In this document: in pieces, positions 9,724 through 18,234 of the stretch
Position numbering within the stretch: position 1 is the first letter of the stretch
Layout: every line of letters starts with the position of its first letter
Source of the DNA: Ktedonobacteraceae bacterium
Lineage (GTDB): Bacteria; Chloroflexota; Ktedonobacteria; Ktedonobacterales; Ktedonobacteraceae
Reading direction: 5' to 3'
Length of the DNA stretch: 64,000 bases
Assembly (NCBI GenBank): GCA_035653615.1
Contig: DASRBN010000037.1
Coordinates: 187,736 to 251,735 of the forward strand
Position numbers and translations under genes: made by a program
The notes under the pieces: generated by a model
Database searches by the model: none
The model's input: only the letters and a program-made list of their open reading frames with translations
What the model was told of the DNA's origin: nothing

Positions 9724-9984
9724 ACGATTACGCCATACGTTATTACCAACTGGACGATTTATGACCAGGGAATAACAGCCGCACCGGATGGCTCATTCTG
9801 GTTTACTGAGAACGGAGCTAATAGAATTGGCCATATGACCGATGGAATTATTCGGGAATTTATTCTCCCTACACCATTGAGCTACCCGATCACTATTGTT
9901 GCCGCGGTAGATGGTTCGGCGTGGTTTACTGAGTGCAGCGAAGAATCTCTCACCCACTTATGGGGAATCACCCTTGACTTTTAA
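9724..9984 (+). pseudogene. Fragment of a virginiamycin B lyase (Vgb)-like beta-propeller gene
   Basis: An open frame without a good start codon encodes two consecutive blades of the Vgb/streptogramin-lyase type: ITAAPDGSFWFTENGANRIG and, later, VAAVDGSAWFTE. Such blades normally occur six or seven times. After the second blade the sequence runs into CAGCGAAGAATCTC, a piece of dispersed repeat family B, and stops at 9984. Upstream the frame is closed by a stop at 9721. I read this as a decayed remnant cut at a repeat. Confidence 0.65.
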
Positions 9985-10123
9985 CAAGCGAGCGGTTATA
10001 CTTATTTACGTAGCTCGCTTGCTTCATTGCGCTGCCCCTGCTACAGCAAAAAACTCCGCTCCGTCGACCTTCGTATGTTTTATCCGTCCGCTCCATTTCC
10101 CCACCCAGGAGGTTAGTCCCCCG

Positions 10124-10651
10124 ATGAAAGATCTTAACGATCTCAATCCACCCGATTTCACTGCTCCCAACTTCTCCGTGCCCGATCTCAGCATGACCGA
10201 TCTGGCCATGCCGGATTTCAGTGTGCCGGACGTACGACGCCCCGATCCTTCACTGCCGGACCTCACCATGCCCCTGGTCCCGCGAGACCTTGATCGGCCC
10301 GCCGTCGATGAACCCGACCCGGCCTCACCCGATTTGACCATGCCGGATATTCCAGGCGCCCTCGACACCATTCCCGGTGGACTCGTTTTACCCAACGTTG
10401 ACAGCCATCATGCGCCGGGCGCGTACCCGCCTGCCATGCCGCCACGTTCGGAGGTGATCATGGACGAACGACCGGGAGAGCTTGCCGGCCCGGCGCTCGC
10501 GACCCTGCTACATAGTCCAGATATGCAGCAATTACCGCCGGACCTCACTCCTGAATCGCTCTATACGCGTGCGCAGGACATGACCTCGCGACTCAGGCGG
10601 CTGGGCAGGTTGGAACTGGGCCTGGAAGATGAAGAGAGGAAACAGCTATGA
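10124..10651 (+). CDS. Proline/aspartate repeat protein at the head of the phage-like cluster
   Basis: The frame is open from 9911, but the ATG at 10124 follows an AGGAGG ribosome site and is the likely start (175 residues). Residues 8-70 are a degenerate repeat of about five residues with the pattern P-D-(F/L)-(S/T)-(M/V) (for example VPDLSMTDLAMPDFSVPD). The C-terminal 60 residues are helical and charged. The stop overlaps the next start by 4 nt, so it is translationally coupled to the capsid gene. I do not recognise a family. Position next to the prohead protease suggests a virion or portal-associated tail piece, but this is only context. Confidence 0.6.
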   Translation: MKDLNDLNPPDFTAPNFSVPDLSMTDLAMPDFSVPDVRRPDPSLPDLTMPLVPRDLDRPAVDEPDPASPDLTMPDIPGALDTIPGGLVLPNVDSHHAPGAYPPAMPPRSEVIMDERPGELAGPALATLLHSPDMQQLPPDLTPESLYTRAQDMTSRLRRLGRLELGLEDEERKQL

Positions 10652-12750
10652 ATGGCCTGGCCGTTTCTCCCGAACCTTCTGTACAGGCTATTCGCGTGGA
10701 AGGCCACATCTGCGAAGGGCAGCAATTCGACCAGGGGAACAAGCGTCGCGATGTGCGCGTGACCATCATTCGAGGCGGTGCCAGCATCAATGGCTATTAC
10801 TACAATGAGGATGCCCTGCGCGCGATTGCCAATCTGGTGGAAGACGCCCAGGCCTACGTCGATCATGCCGGTGCCGGTACTGATAGCCAGGTGCGTTCGG
10901 TACGTGACATGGTCGGTTTTTACACCTCCCCGGTCTACATCCCTCCCGATGGCTCTGCGCGGCATGGCCGCGTCGATGCGACGCTCCACATTTTAGAGTC
11001 CGCCGACTGGTTGTGGAGCATGGTACGCGAGGCCTGTTCGTTGGGGCATCCCGAACTTATCGGCCTCTCGATTGACATCTACGGTACCTGGCAGTTTCGT
11101 AACGGCCAGCAGGAGGCAGGCATCTCTGCCTCCTCAAAGCTGGCAGCACAGCCGTTGAAAGAGGTCACGCGCGTGCTGTCTCTCAATTCCTGCGATATTG
11201 TGACCCGCCCCAGCGCTGGAGGGGCTTTCCAGCACATATTACAGAGTATAACTACACCGTCTACCTCACAACCTGTTACCTCTGAAGGAGCCATTCTCAT
11301 GAACGAACTACAGGACATCACTGCTACTGTAGCACCAGACAACGCGATAGGCACACAGAATACAGACCGCTCTATCGCATCCTCAACCGGCGTGCAGCCG
11401 GATACCTCCTCGTCCAATTCCATCGAACACACACAAGCCGTCGATTCCGGTGTCGCGGAACACGTTCTGGAGCAACAGTCTCGTTCCTTGCTCGAAGAAC
11501 TCCGCCTGGAGCGCGCGCAACTGGCACTGGAAAGGCGCCTTCTTGAATCCATCCTTCCCGAGCCGGTCAAAGCGCAGATTCGCTCGCGCTACGCGGGCCG
11601 CATCTTTGAGATGGCCGAATTGGAGCGCGACCTGTCGCTGAATCGCCAGATGATTGCCGAGCTTGCCGCATCAGGCCTGATTCGCGGCCACAATTACGAA
11701 AAGCCTGAAATTGGCAGCCAGATAACCGAGGCCGAAAAGATTCAGGCCGCTTTTGACCGCATGTTTGACCTGGATATCGACCCGAAATTTGGTAATATCC
11801 GCCCATTCGCCAGCATTCGCGAAGCCTATGCGCGTGTGACCGGCGATGCCAGCATCGCCTGCTTCAGCGACCGCTCGCAGCTCGGCCAGATTCAGATATC
11901 TGAGAGCGCCCCCATCATGCGCATCTCAGAAGCCGACACCACCACCGCCTCATTCTCCTACCTGCTCGGCACCTCCATGAACAAGCGCCTGCTCAAAGAT
12001 TACCAGGCCTGGCCCGCCGAATGGCAGCGATTCGTCACTATTACACCGATCAAGGACTTCAAGCAGCAGACCCGCGTGCGGCTGGGTGCCTTCGGTTCGC
12101 TTTCGACCGTTGCCGAAGATACGCCCTATACCACCATCTCACTGACCGACTCCGCCGCCACCTACGTCCCCACCAAACGTGGCAACCTGGTGACGGTCTC
12201 GCGCGAGGCCATTATCAACGATGACCTGTTCGCCATCAAGCAGATTCCCACGAAGCTGGCGGTAGCGGCGGCCTACACGCTGGCAGAATTTGTATATGCT
12301 TTCCTCTCGGCCAACCCGACCATCTATGATGGCAGCGCCCTTTTCACCTCCGGCGCTCCCCATAACAATCTGGGTTCCTCAGCGCTTTCGACCTCTGCCA
12401 TGCAGTCCGGCGTCACGGCCATGCGCGAGCAGACGAACTTCGCCGGCAAGCGCCTGGGATTGCGCCCCAGTTTCCTGATCGTCCCTCCCGAACTGGAATG
12501 GACGGCCATGGTTGCCACCAAATCGGCAGGCGTTCCGGGCAGCAACAACAACGACATCAACCCCATGATGGGCTATGTCACCCCTATCATCAGCCCGCAG
12601 CTTACGAACACCTCGCAATGGTTCTTCGCCGCCGACCCCCGTGTAGTCGACACCATCGAAATCGGTTTTGTGGGCGGCCAGGTCAACCCCGCGCTCTTCG
12701 TGCAAGATATGCCCCTCTATGGGCTGAATTTCACGCAGGACGTCATCTCT
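10648..12750 (+). CDS. Prohead protease / major capsid protein fusion, exon 1
   Basis: Residues 15-200 resemble a phage prohead protease (GGASINGYYYNEDALR, AYVDHAG, GLSIDIYG; then LSLNSCDIVTRPSAGG). About 265-335 is a charged coiled coil, probably the scaffold. About 370-701 is a Mu gpT-like major capsid domain (NLVTVSREAIINDDLFAIKQ, SALFTSGAPHNNLG, then RPSFLIVPPELE). The fused protease-scaffold-capsid layout is known in some tailed phages. The frame would stop at a TAA at 12751-12753, but that stop lies in a group I intron. Splicing adds 21 codons from exon 2, giving 722 residues. Start ATG at 10648 overlaps the upstream stop by 4 nt. Confidence 0.85.
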
Positions 12751-12989
12751 TAACGTCAGGAGCTTCGGAGAGTAATCTCCGTCGAAGAACCGCTCTGAAT
12801 TCGGTGAAAGCCCCAACTGAAATAAGTGGGTGACGCCGGGCCAAGGCAGCTCATCAAGAGCTATCCGGGTGTAACGACTAAGCGAGCGGCCCCTCGCAAG
12901 AGGGTGATGCCATAGTCTGACCTCTACAGGAATGTAGAGAGGTCCGCAGAAATGACGGACCCCACTCGCAAGAGTGAGTAACAACAGTG
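12751..12989 (+). ncRNA. Group I self-splicing intron in the capsid gene
   Basis: 239 nt without an ORF. The core helices can be paired by eye. P1: exon CTCT with GGAG (12759-12762), splice-site U opposite G. P2: hairpin 12763-12787. P3: CCGCTC 12790-12795 with GAGCGG 12884-12889. P4: CGGTG 12802-12806 with CGCCG 12834-12838. P6: AGCTC/GAGCT hairpin. P7: GACTA 12876-12880 with TAGTC 12913-12917. P8: CCCTC-GCAA-GAGGG 12891-12904. P9: hairpin at 12920-12943, then a CACTC-GCAA-GAGTG hairpin. The last base is G (12989). Exon joining keeps the frame, between codons 701 and 702. Confidence 0.88.
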
Positions 12990-13055
12990 TACAAAGTGCG
13001 GCACGAATATGGCGGGGCGGTCGTAGATTTCCGCGGCCTCTACCGGGGCATCTAG
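12990..13055 (+). CDS. Major capsid protein, exon 2 (C-terminal 21 codons)
   Basis: Directly after the intron's terminal G the sequence reads YKVRHEYGGAVVDFRGLYRG and stops with TAG at 13053. This tail matches what one expects at the end of Mu-like major head proteins (a K-R-H-x-F/Y-G ... D-x-R-G-L/A-Y pattern), which exon 1 lacks. The next gene starts 12 nt later, with a GAGGTGG ribosome site inside that gap, so the operon spacing also supports this as the true 3' end. Confidence 0.82.
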   Translation, partial: YKVRHEYGGAVVDFRGLYRGI

Positions 13056-13067
13056 TAGAGGTGGAAT

Positions 13068-13919
13068 ATGACCGGTTACATAGGCAACGACGGCTCGGCA
13101 CTGGCCGGGGGACTCAATCCCTCCGGCCAGGTGCAGGGGCTATCCGTTGATACTACGGGCAAGCTCAACGTCAATGCGTCGGTATCCAGCGGGCCGACGA
13201 ACATCACACAGATCAATGGTTCTCCGGTGGGCCGCACAAATGGCCTGCCGGTGAGCGGCGATAATGGTTCCTCCGTCGTGGTTTTGCCGCTTGAGGCCTT
13301 GAATAATCTGCTCAAGGCCAGCCTGTATGGCAAAGTCACCAACCCCGGCGATACGCCCATTTTGCTCGACTCGTCGGGTCGCTTGCAGACGGCGAACTAT
13401 ATCAATGGGCAGGCCGTGGGCGTCGCAACCCCTTATCCAAGCGCCGACCAGTCCCGCTACGCCGCCGTGCAGGACAAGGCTTTTATCGCCAACTATGGCC
13501 GCCTGTCGGTCGCAACCCAGACTACCAGCGGCTATCCACTGTCGATCTTCAACCCCGCCGCCAGCGGTAAAGATATCGTCATCTACAGCATACGTGTGGA
13601 GTTGAACGGTGCCGCCGGAGAATTTCGCCTGGCACTGACAACCTCAGACCCGGCCTATCCCAACGCGGCAACATTGATCAATCTGAAAGCAGGCAGCGCC
13701 ACCACCAGCGTTGCCAGTGTCACCTATGATACTGCCGTTCACGTGATGCCCACCACCTACCTGGACGACGCGCAGATTCAGAACAACACGCCATTTGAGT
13801 TCATCCCCGCCGGCTCGGGGATCTACCTGCCAAAGGGATCCGCTAATGGCCTCACGGTCTGGAGCGCGCCAGGCGGCAGTGGCACATCTATCGTAGCCCT
13901 GCGCTACTTTGAGTATTAA
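13068..13919 (+). CDS. Phage-like structural protein, unknown
   Basis: 283 residues, ATG at 13068 with GAGGTGG just upstream. The N-terminal 90 residues are Gly/Ser/Asn-rich and repetitive; the C-terminal half is beta-rich with GKDIVIYSIRVELNGAAGEF and ends in SIVALRYFEY. No signal peptide or membrane segment. Composition and place directly after the capsid gene fit a head decoration or fibre-type virion protein; no family could be named. Confidence 0.6.
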   Translation: MTGYIGNDGSALAGGLNPSGQVQGLSVDTTGKLNVNASVSSGPTNITQINGSPVGRTNGLPVSGDNGSSVVVLPLEALNNLLKASLYGKVTNPGDTPILLDSSGRLQTANYINGQAVGVATPYPSADQSRYAAVQDKAFIANYGRLSVATQTTSGYPLSIFNPAASGKDIVIYSIRVELNGAAGEFRLALTTSDPAYPNAATLINLKAGSATTSVASVTYDTAVHVMPTTYLDDAQIQNNTPFEFIPAGSGIYLPKGSANGLTVWSAPGGSGTSIVALRYFEY

Positions 13920-13948
13920 CGTTTGCGACAACAGAAAGGAAAAAAGAC

Positions 13949-14239
13949 ATGTTAGACCTCGCGGAACTTACATGGGGCCGCTATAACTCCGGGCAGATTG
14001 CCCCCGCGGGCAGCTACCTCAACCTTCGCACGCTCTGCATTTTTCAGCAGGCATCCGATGGCACCATGCCTGCTGATGGCACCTTCTTCCGTGTTGACCC
14101 ATCCGGCACGCAGACCTTTGCCAATATCGCCACCACCGTCAACAGCGTGCTTGGCACCAGCTATACCGCCGCCAGCTTCCATGCCTGCGCGGGTGGCGAT
14201 AATGAGACTTCGCCCGGGCAGGCCAGCGACGACGCGTAG
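13949..14239 (+). CDS. Small phage-cluster protein, unknown
   Basis: 96 residues, ATG at 13949 preceded by GAAAGGAAAA. Soluble, with no recognised motif. It starts 29 nt after the previous stop and ends 23 nt before the next start, so it is part of the same operon. It contains only two cysteines and a Gly/Ala/Thr-rich C-terminus. Codon use resembles its neighbours. Confidence 0.5.
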   Translation: MLDLAELTWGRYNSGQIAPAGSYLNLRTLCIFQQASDGTMPADGTFFRVDPSGTQTFANIATTVNSVLGTSYTAASFHACAGGDNETSPGQASDDA

Positions 14240-14262
14240 TCGATAGGGAACAGGAGCTTCTC

Positions 14263-14856
14263 GTGATCATCAAACGTGGCATCATCCAGGCGTTCTCCGC
14301 CAGTACCTATACCGCCTCGGTACTGCTGTTCGAAGCGACCTCCACATTCCTCACCGGCGTTCCCATATCCAATGCCATCGATGGCACCTCCGGGCTGGCC
14401 GGTGCGCTATGCGCTGTCCTCTTCTTCGACGAACAGAATCCGCAGGACGCTGTGGTGATTGCCACGTTTCCTAATGGCGGTTCTGGCCTGCCATCACCGT
14501 CGCCCGGCAGAGTCGTATTCGTCCCTGGCTACCGCCAGATCAACGCCGCTGTTATTGCCGCCAATACAACCCAGACCTTTACGCTGACAGGCGGCAGCAG
14601 CGGCATCCCATCCGGCGCCCTCGGTGTCATCTACAAAGCCTACTTCACCAGCCCCACCGTTGGTGCATCCATTCAATTGCTGCCACACGGGGCATCCGAT
14701 CACAATGCCTATGCCGCGATTGGCAATATCCAGGTAGCCAATCAATATGCCAATGGCGGCGGACTGCTGCAGGTCGATACCAACGGCCAGATCGACATCA
14801 CCGCGAACCAGGGAGCCGCCACCGTTACCTTATACACGCATGGTTATGTGATGTGA
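14263..14856 (+). CDS. Phage-like virion or tail protein, unknown
   Basis: GTG start at 14263 with AGGAGC 8 nt upstream; 197 residues. The first 90 residues begin KRGIIQAFSASTYTASVLLF and alternate polar and hydrophobic residues like an OB-fold, as in baseplate hub or spike proteins. The second half is a Gly/Ala/Thr-rich beta segment ending in TLYTHGYVM. Assignment rests on composition and position only. Confidence 0.5.
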   Translation: MIIKRGIIQAFSASTYTASVLLFEATSTFLTGVPISNAIDGTSGLAGALCAVLFFDEQNPQDAVVIATFPNGGSGLPSPSPGRVVFVPGYRQINAAVIAANTTQTFTLTGGSSGIPSGALGVIYKAYFTSPTVGASIQLLPHGASDHNAYAAIGNIQVANQYANGGGLLQVDTNGQIDITANQGAATVTLYTHGYVM

Positions 14857-14863
14857 CCAGTTT

Positions 14864-15064
14864 GGCCGATGATGAATTTTTACCAGCAAAATCGGTAAGC
14901 ACCCCTCAGGGCATGTCATTCTGAGTGAAACGAAGAATCCGTGTCCAGCGCGCCGGAGCTTCTTCCCCGTTCGCTCCGCTCAGGGCTTCGGCTTCTCTCG
15001 CTCAGCATGACACGAGCGGGGCGGCTCGGATGACCGTTTTGGTTGGTTAAATCCATCATCGGCC
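14864..15064. mobile_element. MITE-like element with ~33-bp terminal inverted repeats
   Basis: The gap between two phage-cluster genes is bounded by imperfect inverted repeats. Left: GGCCGATGATGAATTT at 14864-14879, continuing TTACCAGCAAAATCGGT. Right, as the complement of 15032-15064: GGCCGATGATGGATTT, continuing AACCAACCAAAACGGT. Inside lies a family B repeat (14909-14940, ATTCTGAGTGAAACGAAGAATC) and a related inverted partner (CTCGCTCAGCATGACA). There is no ORF and no clear target-site duplication. It looks like a non-autonomous insertion of about 200 bp. Confidence 0.55.
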
Positions 15065-15121
15065 CCATAGTCCTGCTCATTCGTCAAAAATCAATACACT
15101 TCATCCAGGGAGCATACCACA

Positions 15122-16294
15122 ATGCTGCTTTCCGACATCGAAACCGCCGTTCGCCAGGACCTCTTCGACCCCGCAGGCGGCCCGAACCAGCGCTGGCAGA
15201 ACTCCGACATCGACCGCGCCATCGATAAGGCCGTCGACCGTTACAGCCAGTACTACCCCAATATTGCCTTCGCCGATTTGCATACGCAGCCTTTTCAGCG
15301 CACCTATCCCTATCCCCAGTCCTGGAACTCCTCGTATCCCGTCTGGTGGATCGAGCGCATCCTGTATCCCTTGCAGGTCTATGGCAGCTACTTCGCGCCC
15401 CCACCTGCCGGTATGACCGCTTCCGCCGTCGCCGGTAGCGGGCTGGGTATTGGCAGCTACTCCTACACCGTCACCTTTCTTTCGCAGGGCGGCGAAACCA
15501 CTCCCTCGCCGCTCGCCAGCGTCACCACCACTAGCGGCAATCAGCAGGTCAATCTCGCCTCCATTCCTCTGGGTCCTGCCAACACCTCCACGCCCGGCGT
15601 CGCCACCAATATCGTCATTGGCCGCAACCTCTATCGCTCCCTCGCCGGCGGCCTCGTCCTCTACCTGCTCGCGACACTACCCGATAACACCACTACCACC
15701 TATACCGATGCCGCGCCCGATAGTGCTCTTGCAGACAAACCCTCGCCGCCTGCCGTCAATACCAGCGGCGTTATGCTCTGGCCGCCATTCGAGCGTGATT
15801 TTGCTGAATACTCCAACATCTTCGACAGCACCGCCGCGCTCGCTGCCGGCGGCAATCTCGGCGCGCAGGGCAACATCGGTAGTGGCAGCAGCCCGGAGAG
15901 TTCCATTGCCCCCAGCTTTACCCTCAAGCTCTCCTCCGCTGAACTCCCACAGGATGCCACTTCCGTCATTCGCGTCTTCTATGCCACCAAACACCAGCTC
16001 GATGCCAGCGGCTCGACCATCCCCGAAGTCCACCGCGACATCATCGTTCTCGGCGCCTCCGCCTATGCTATGGAAGCCTACCAGGTTCCCACCAACGACA
16101 ACTTCGATTTCCAGGATGGCGCATTGCGTGACCGTGTCGATGATACCCAGATTCCAACGGCCTGGCTCACCGCCGCTCAATCCAAAATGCAGCAATTCGA
16201 AGCTCGCCTGCAAGAGATCAAGAACCAGCGCGACTTCACAGTCAGCAGTCGCGTACACTGGGGAGATATTGCCGCCCGTTATGAACGCCTCTAA
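15122..16294 (+). CDS. Phage head-tail adaptor-like protein with inserted beta domain
   Basis: 390 residues, ATG at 15122 after CAGGGAGC. The N-terminus (LLSDIETAVRQDLFDPAGG ... WQNSDIDRAIDKAVDRYSQY) is helical and resembles phage adaptor/connector proteins that start with a 'helix, W-x-D-xx-I-xx-A-I' pattern. About residues 85-215 form a Thr/Ser-rich fibronectin-like insert (GSYSYTVTFLSQGGETTPSP). The C-terminus is helical again (PEVHRDIIVLGASAYAMEAYQ; then AAQSKMQQFEARLQEIKNQ). The outer helical parts would bind the head-tail ring, and the insert would be surface-exposed. Moderately sure of the phage link, less of the exact role. Confidence 0.6.
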   Translation: MLLSDIETAVRQDLFDPAGGPNQRWQNSDIDRAIDKAVDRYSQYYPNIAFADLHTQPFQRTYPYPQSWNSSYPVWWIERILYPLQVYGSYFAPPPAGMTASAVAGSGLGIGSYSYTVTFLSQGGETTPSPLASVTTTSGNQQVNLASIPLGPANTSTPGVATNIVIGRNLYRSLAGGLVLYLLATLPDNTTTTYTDAAPDSALADKPSPPAVNTSGVMLWPPFERDFAEYSNIFDSTAALAAGGNLGAQGNIGSGSSPESSIAPSFTLKLSSAELPQDATSVIRVFYATKHQLDASGSTIPEVHRDIIVLGASAYAMEAYQVPTNDNFDFQDGALRDRVDDTQIPTAWLTAAQSKMQQFEARLQEIKNQRDFTVSSRVHWGDIAARYERL

Positions 16295-16304
16295 TCGCTC
16301 GTCC

Positions 16305-16329
16305 CGTAGGGGCCAGGTTGATCGCGCCC
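16305..16329 (+). repeat. Dispersed repeat family A, partial copy
   Basis: A 25-bp copy of the 5' half (GTAGGGGCC, an AG insertion, then GTTGATCGCGCCC) lies between the adaptor-like gene and the next small gene, just upstream of its ribosome site. Confidence 0.55.
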
Positions 16330-16350
16330 CAGTCGTACAAAGGAGCACCC

Positions 16351-16713
16351 ATGCTGAATTTCATCTCCATCTTAAACCTCTGCGTCACCTTTGGACTGAC
16401 CGCGGGTGGCATCGTCGCGTTCCGCCATGGTTTCAACCGCGCCGCCAACGAGATTCAAGACCGTGTTATCAAAGCCTTGCAGAGCGAAATCGGTTCGCTG
16501 CAAGATCGCATCGTCGCCCTGGAAAAAGAGAACACCCGCTTGAGCCATGTTATCATGACCATTCGCGCGGCCTTGAAGCGGCGCGGACTGCACATCACCA
16601 TTGATGGCGACCTCGTCAGCATCCATGACCGCTCCGGCAACCTGACGCAGACATCGCGTATTCGCGGCAGCCAGCCTCCCTCTGGCGGCGATGATCCCGA
16701 TATGGAGGCCTGA
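16351..16713 (+). CDS. Small membrane protein with coiled coil (phage cluster)
   Basis: 120 residues from ATG 16351, chosen over an upstream in-frame start because AAGGAGC lies 8 nt before it. One hydrophobic N-terminal segment (residues 3-26) is followed by a coiled coil (about 35-75, IQDRVIKALQSEIGSLQDRI) and a polar tail. The topology resembles small phage lysis accessory or spanin-like proteins, but nothing more specific can be claimed. The stop overlaps no gene; the next start is 4 nt downstream, so translation is probably coupled. Confidence 0.55.
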   Translation: MLNFISILNLCVTFGLTAGGIVAFRHGFNRAANEIQDRVIKALQSEIGSLQDRIVALEKENTRLSHVIMTIRAALKRRGLHITIDGDLVSIHDRSGNLTQTSRIRGSQPPSGGDDPDMEA

Positions 16714-16717
16714 AACC

Positions 16718-17158
16718 ATGCCCACCATTGGTCAGGACTGTGAAATCATCCTCGACGGCACCGGCTACTTCATCAAACCCGGCACCTACAAGATGAAGCA
16801 GCCGCGCGTGCGTAAAGCCACCGTGCGCGCCGACGGGGGCGAATCCTACGTCGATCTGGGACCCGGCAAGCGCGTCTGGAGCATGATCATCCTTTGCTTG
16901 AACGACCTGGTCAAGTACGACGGCACCCCAACCGGCATTTCTGGGCAGCAATATCGTGATGCCCTGCGTTCCAGCTATCTCAACTCCACCGGCACCATTC
17001 TCCAATTCACCGATCCCCTCAATAGTACTGCCATCGCAACCCACTTCGATAGTTACGCCGAACAGGTCTACGATCTGCATATCCAGCAAGTCTCCCTCTC
17101 CACCGGCGGCGCGCCCGCGCTCTCCTACGAGGTAGCAATAGAGCTGGTCGAGGCGTAG
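16718..17158 (+). CDS. Phage tail-like protein, unknown
   Basis: 146 residues from ATG 16718; an upstream ATG at 16691 would overlap the previous gene by 23 nt and lacks a ribosome site. Begins MPTIGQDCEIILDGTGYFIK and is beta-rich, with a soluble globular look and the end segment ALSYEVAIELVEA. This pattern is common in minor tail and tail-tube proteins. It is the last gene of the phage-like operon: a 200-bp gap and membrane proteins of other character follow. Confidence 0.5.
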   Translation: MPTIGQDCEIILDGTGYFIKPGTYKMKQPRVRKATVRADGGESYVDLGPGKRVWSMIILCLNDLVKYDGTPTGISGQQYRDALRSSYLNSTGTILQFTDPLNSTAIATHFDSYAEQVYDLHIQQVSLSTGGAPALSYEVAIELVEA

Positions 17159-17359
17159 AAACCAGGGCGATTGCAAGGGTTCGTCCTGACTTCTGGGGGC
17201 CACCTGGCGCGCTCTTGCGCTTGCTCTGGTACCATTTACCCCCTTGCTTGACACTAATCTCATCATCTCCTACACTTCAGGCAAGGGGATTTCAAAAGGC
17301 GACCGGGTGTGTCGCTTCCGTATCTTTTTTGCCAATCGTACTGAATGAGGGACATTCGC

Positions 17360-18145
17360 ATGCAAAGTTGGTCGAGTCTGACAACAGGTTTCGCTACTCT
17401 CGCAAACAGTGGCCTGGCCCGTGTATTTGATAACCACAGCATACTGGCGGATTCTGGAACGAATGCCGGTAGTTTTTCACCGCTTGTAGTGGGAATAGCC
17501 CTGCTGCTTATCCTGGCGATCATTGGCGCCGGAATAGTCTATGTCAGGCGTAAACAGAGCGCATCCTGGGAAGAACCCGTCAACCAGGGAAGTGCTGCCT
17601 TTTCCGGCGCGCATCTACCCTATGGTCAAAACTATGGAAATACTCTGGGAAGCGCGCAGCAAGAATCCTGGCCGTGGGCAAAAAAAGCGGAGCTACCGGC
17701 CGGCTATAACCCCACGACTCCTATTCCCGAAATGCTCAGAACGCCGTCCCTCCCTGACACACCCGTGCCTGCAATGCCAGCAATACCGGTCTACAATGCC
17801 GTTCCCACAATACCTGTACAGGAAATGCCGGACATTCGTAGGAGCGACCACGAGCGCGATCAATCGGCCCTCTACCGGTCATCCGCTGGCCTAAACCCAC
17901 TCGAGGAGCAGACTTCCGGCGTGAGATCGTCCTCTGATCAGCTTATAGGCGTGAGGTTGTCCACCGACCAGGCTCCGGTGACCCCTCTTCCTCAAGTACC
18001 GGTAACTCCATCGACCCCAACGCAGAATGCTGTACAGCAGGCATCAATGCCTGTGTTGGATGCGGAATTAGAGGCCATCATGCGGCAGGTCCAGGTGGGT
18101 TTGTTTGCTCTACCAAAGCAGCACAGAAGACAAGAAGATCTGTAG
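17360..18145 (+). CDS. Single-pass membrane protein with low-complexity tail
   Basis: 261 residues from ATG 17360, preferred over ATG 17345 because GAGGG lies 7 nt before it. One membrane helix (about residues 35-60, VVGIALLLILAIIGAGIVYV) precedes a basic stop-transfer segment. The remaining 200 residues are Pro/Ser/Gln/Thr-rich and probably disordered and cytoplasmic. Bases 17855-17875 match a reverse copy of repeat family A and encode RDQSALY. No enzyme motif is seen. The following gene has a similar build, so the two may act together at the membrane. Confidence 0.6.
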   Translation: MQSWSSLTTGFATLANSGLARVFDNHSILADSGTNAGSFSPLVVGIALLLILAIIGAGIVYVRRKQSASWEEPVNQGSAAFSGAHLPYGQNYGNTLGSAQQESWPWAKKAELPAGYNPTTPIPEMLRTPSLPDTPVPAMPAIPVYNAVPTIPVQEMPDIRRSDHERDQSALYRSSAGLNPLEEQTSGVRSSSDQLIGVRLSTDQAPVTPLPQVPVTPSTPTQNAVQQASMPVLDAELEAIMRQVQVGLFALPKQHRRQEDL

Positions 18146-18167
18146 GGGCGTACCCTTGTGGTCGCCC
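18142..18167 (+). repeat. Dispersed repeat family C (GTAGGGGCG-acccttgtggtc)
   Basis: The sequence GTAGGGGCGTACCCTTGTGG followed by TCGCCC recurs at 31914 with two changes. Here it supplies the TAG stop codon of the upstream membrane protein gene. Confidence 0.6.
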
Positions 18168-18234
18168 TTAAGAAAAAACACTTTGAGGTCGCCCGGAGCG
18201 CCTGAACCAAATCCATACGAGGAGTGCTAATGCT

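Noticed and set aside
12763-12787. GGAGA at 12767 as the intron's guide sequence
   Set aside because: It pairs better with TCTCC inside the P2 hairpin; GGAG at 12759-12762 gives P1 with a normal loop and the expected U opposite G.
12379-13101. 240-codon antisense frame across the capsid end and intron
   Set aside because: Overlaps the ribozyme and exon 2; no coding signal.
15450-16604. 384-codon open frame over the adaptor-like gene
   Set aside because: Shifted frame of a better gene, composed mainly of Pro/Ser/Ala from the GC-rich alternate frame; no ribosome site and no motif.
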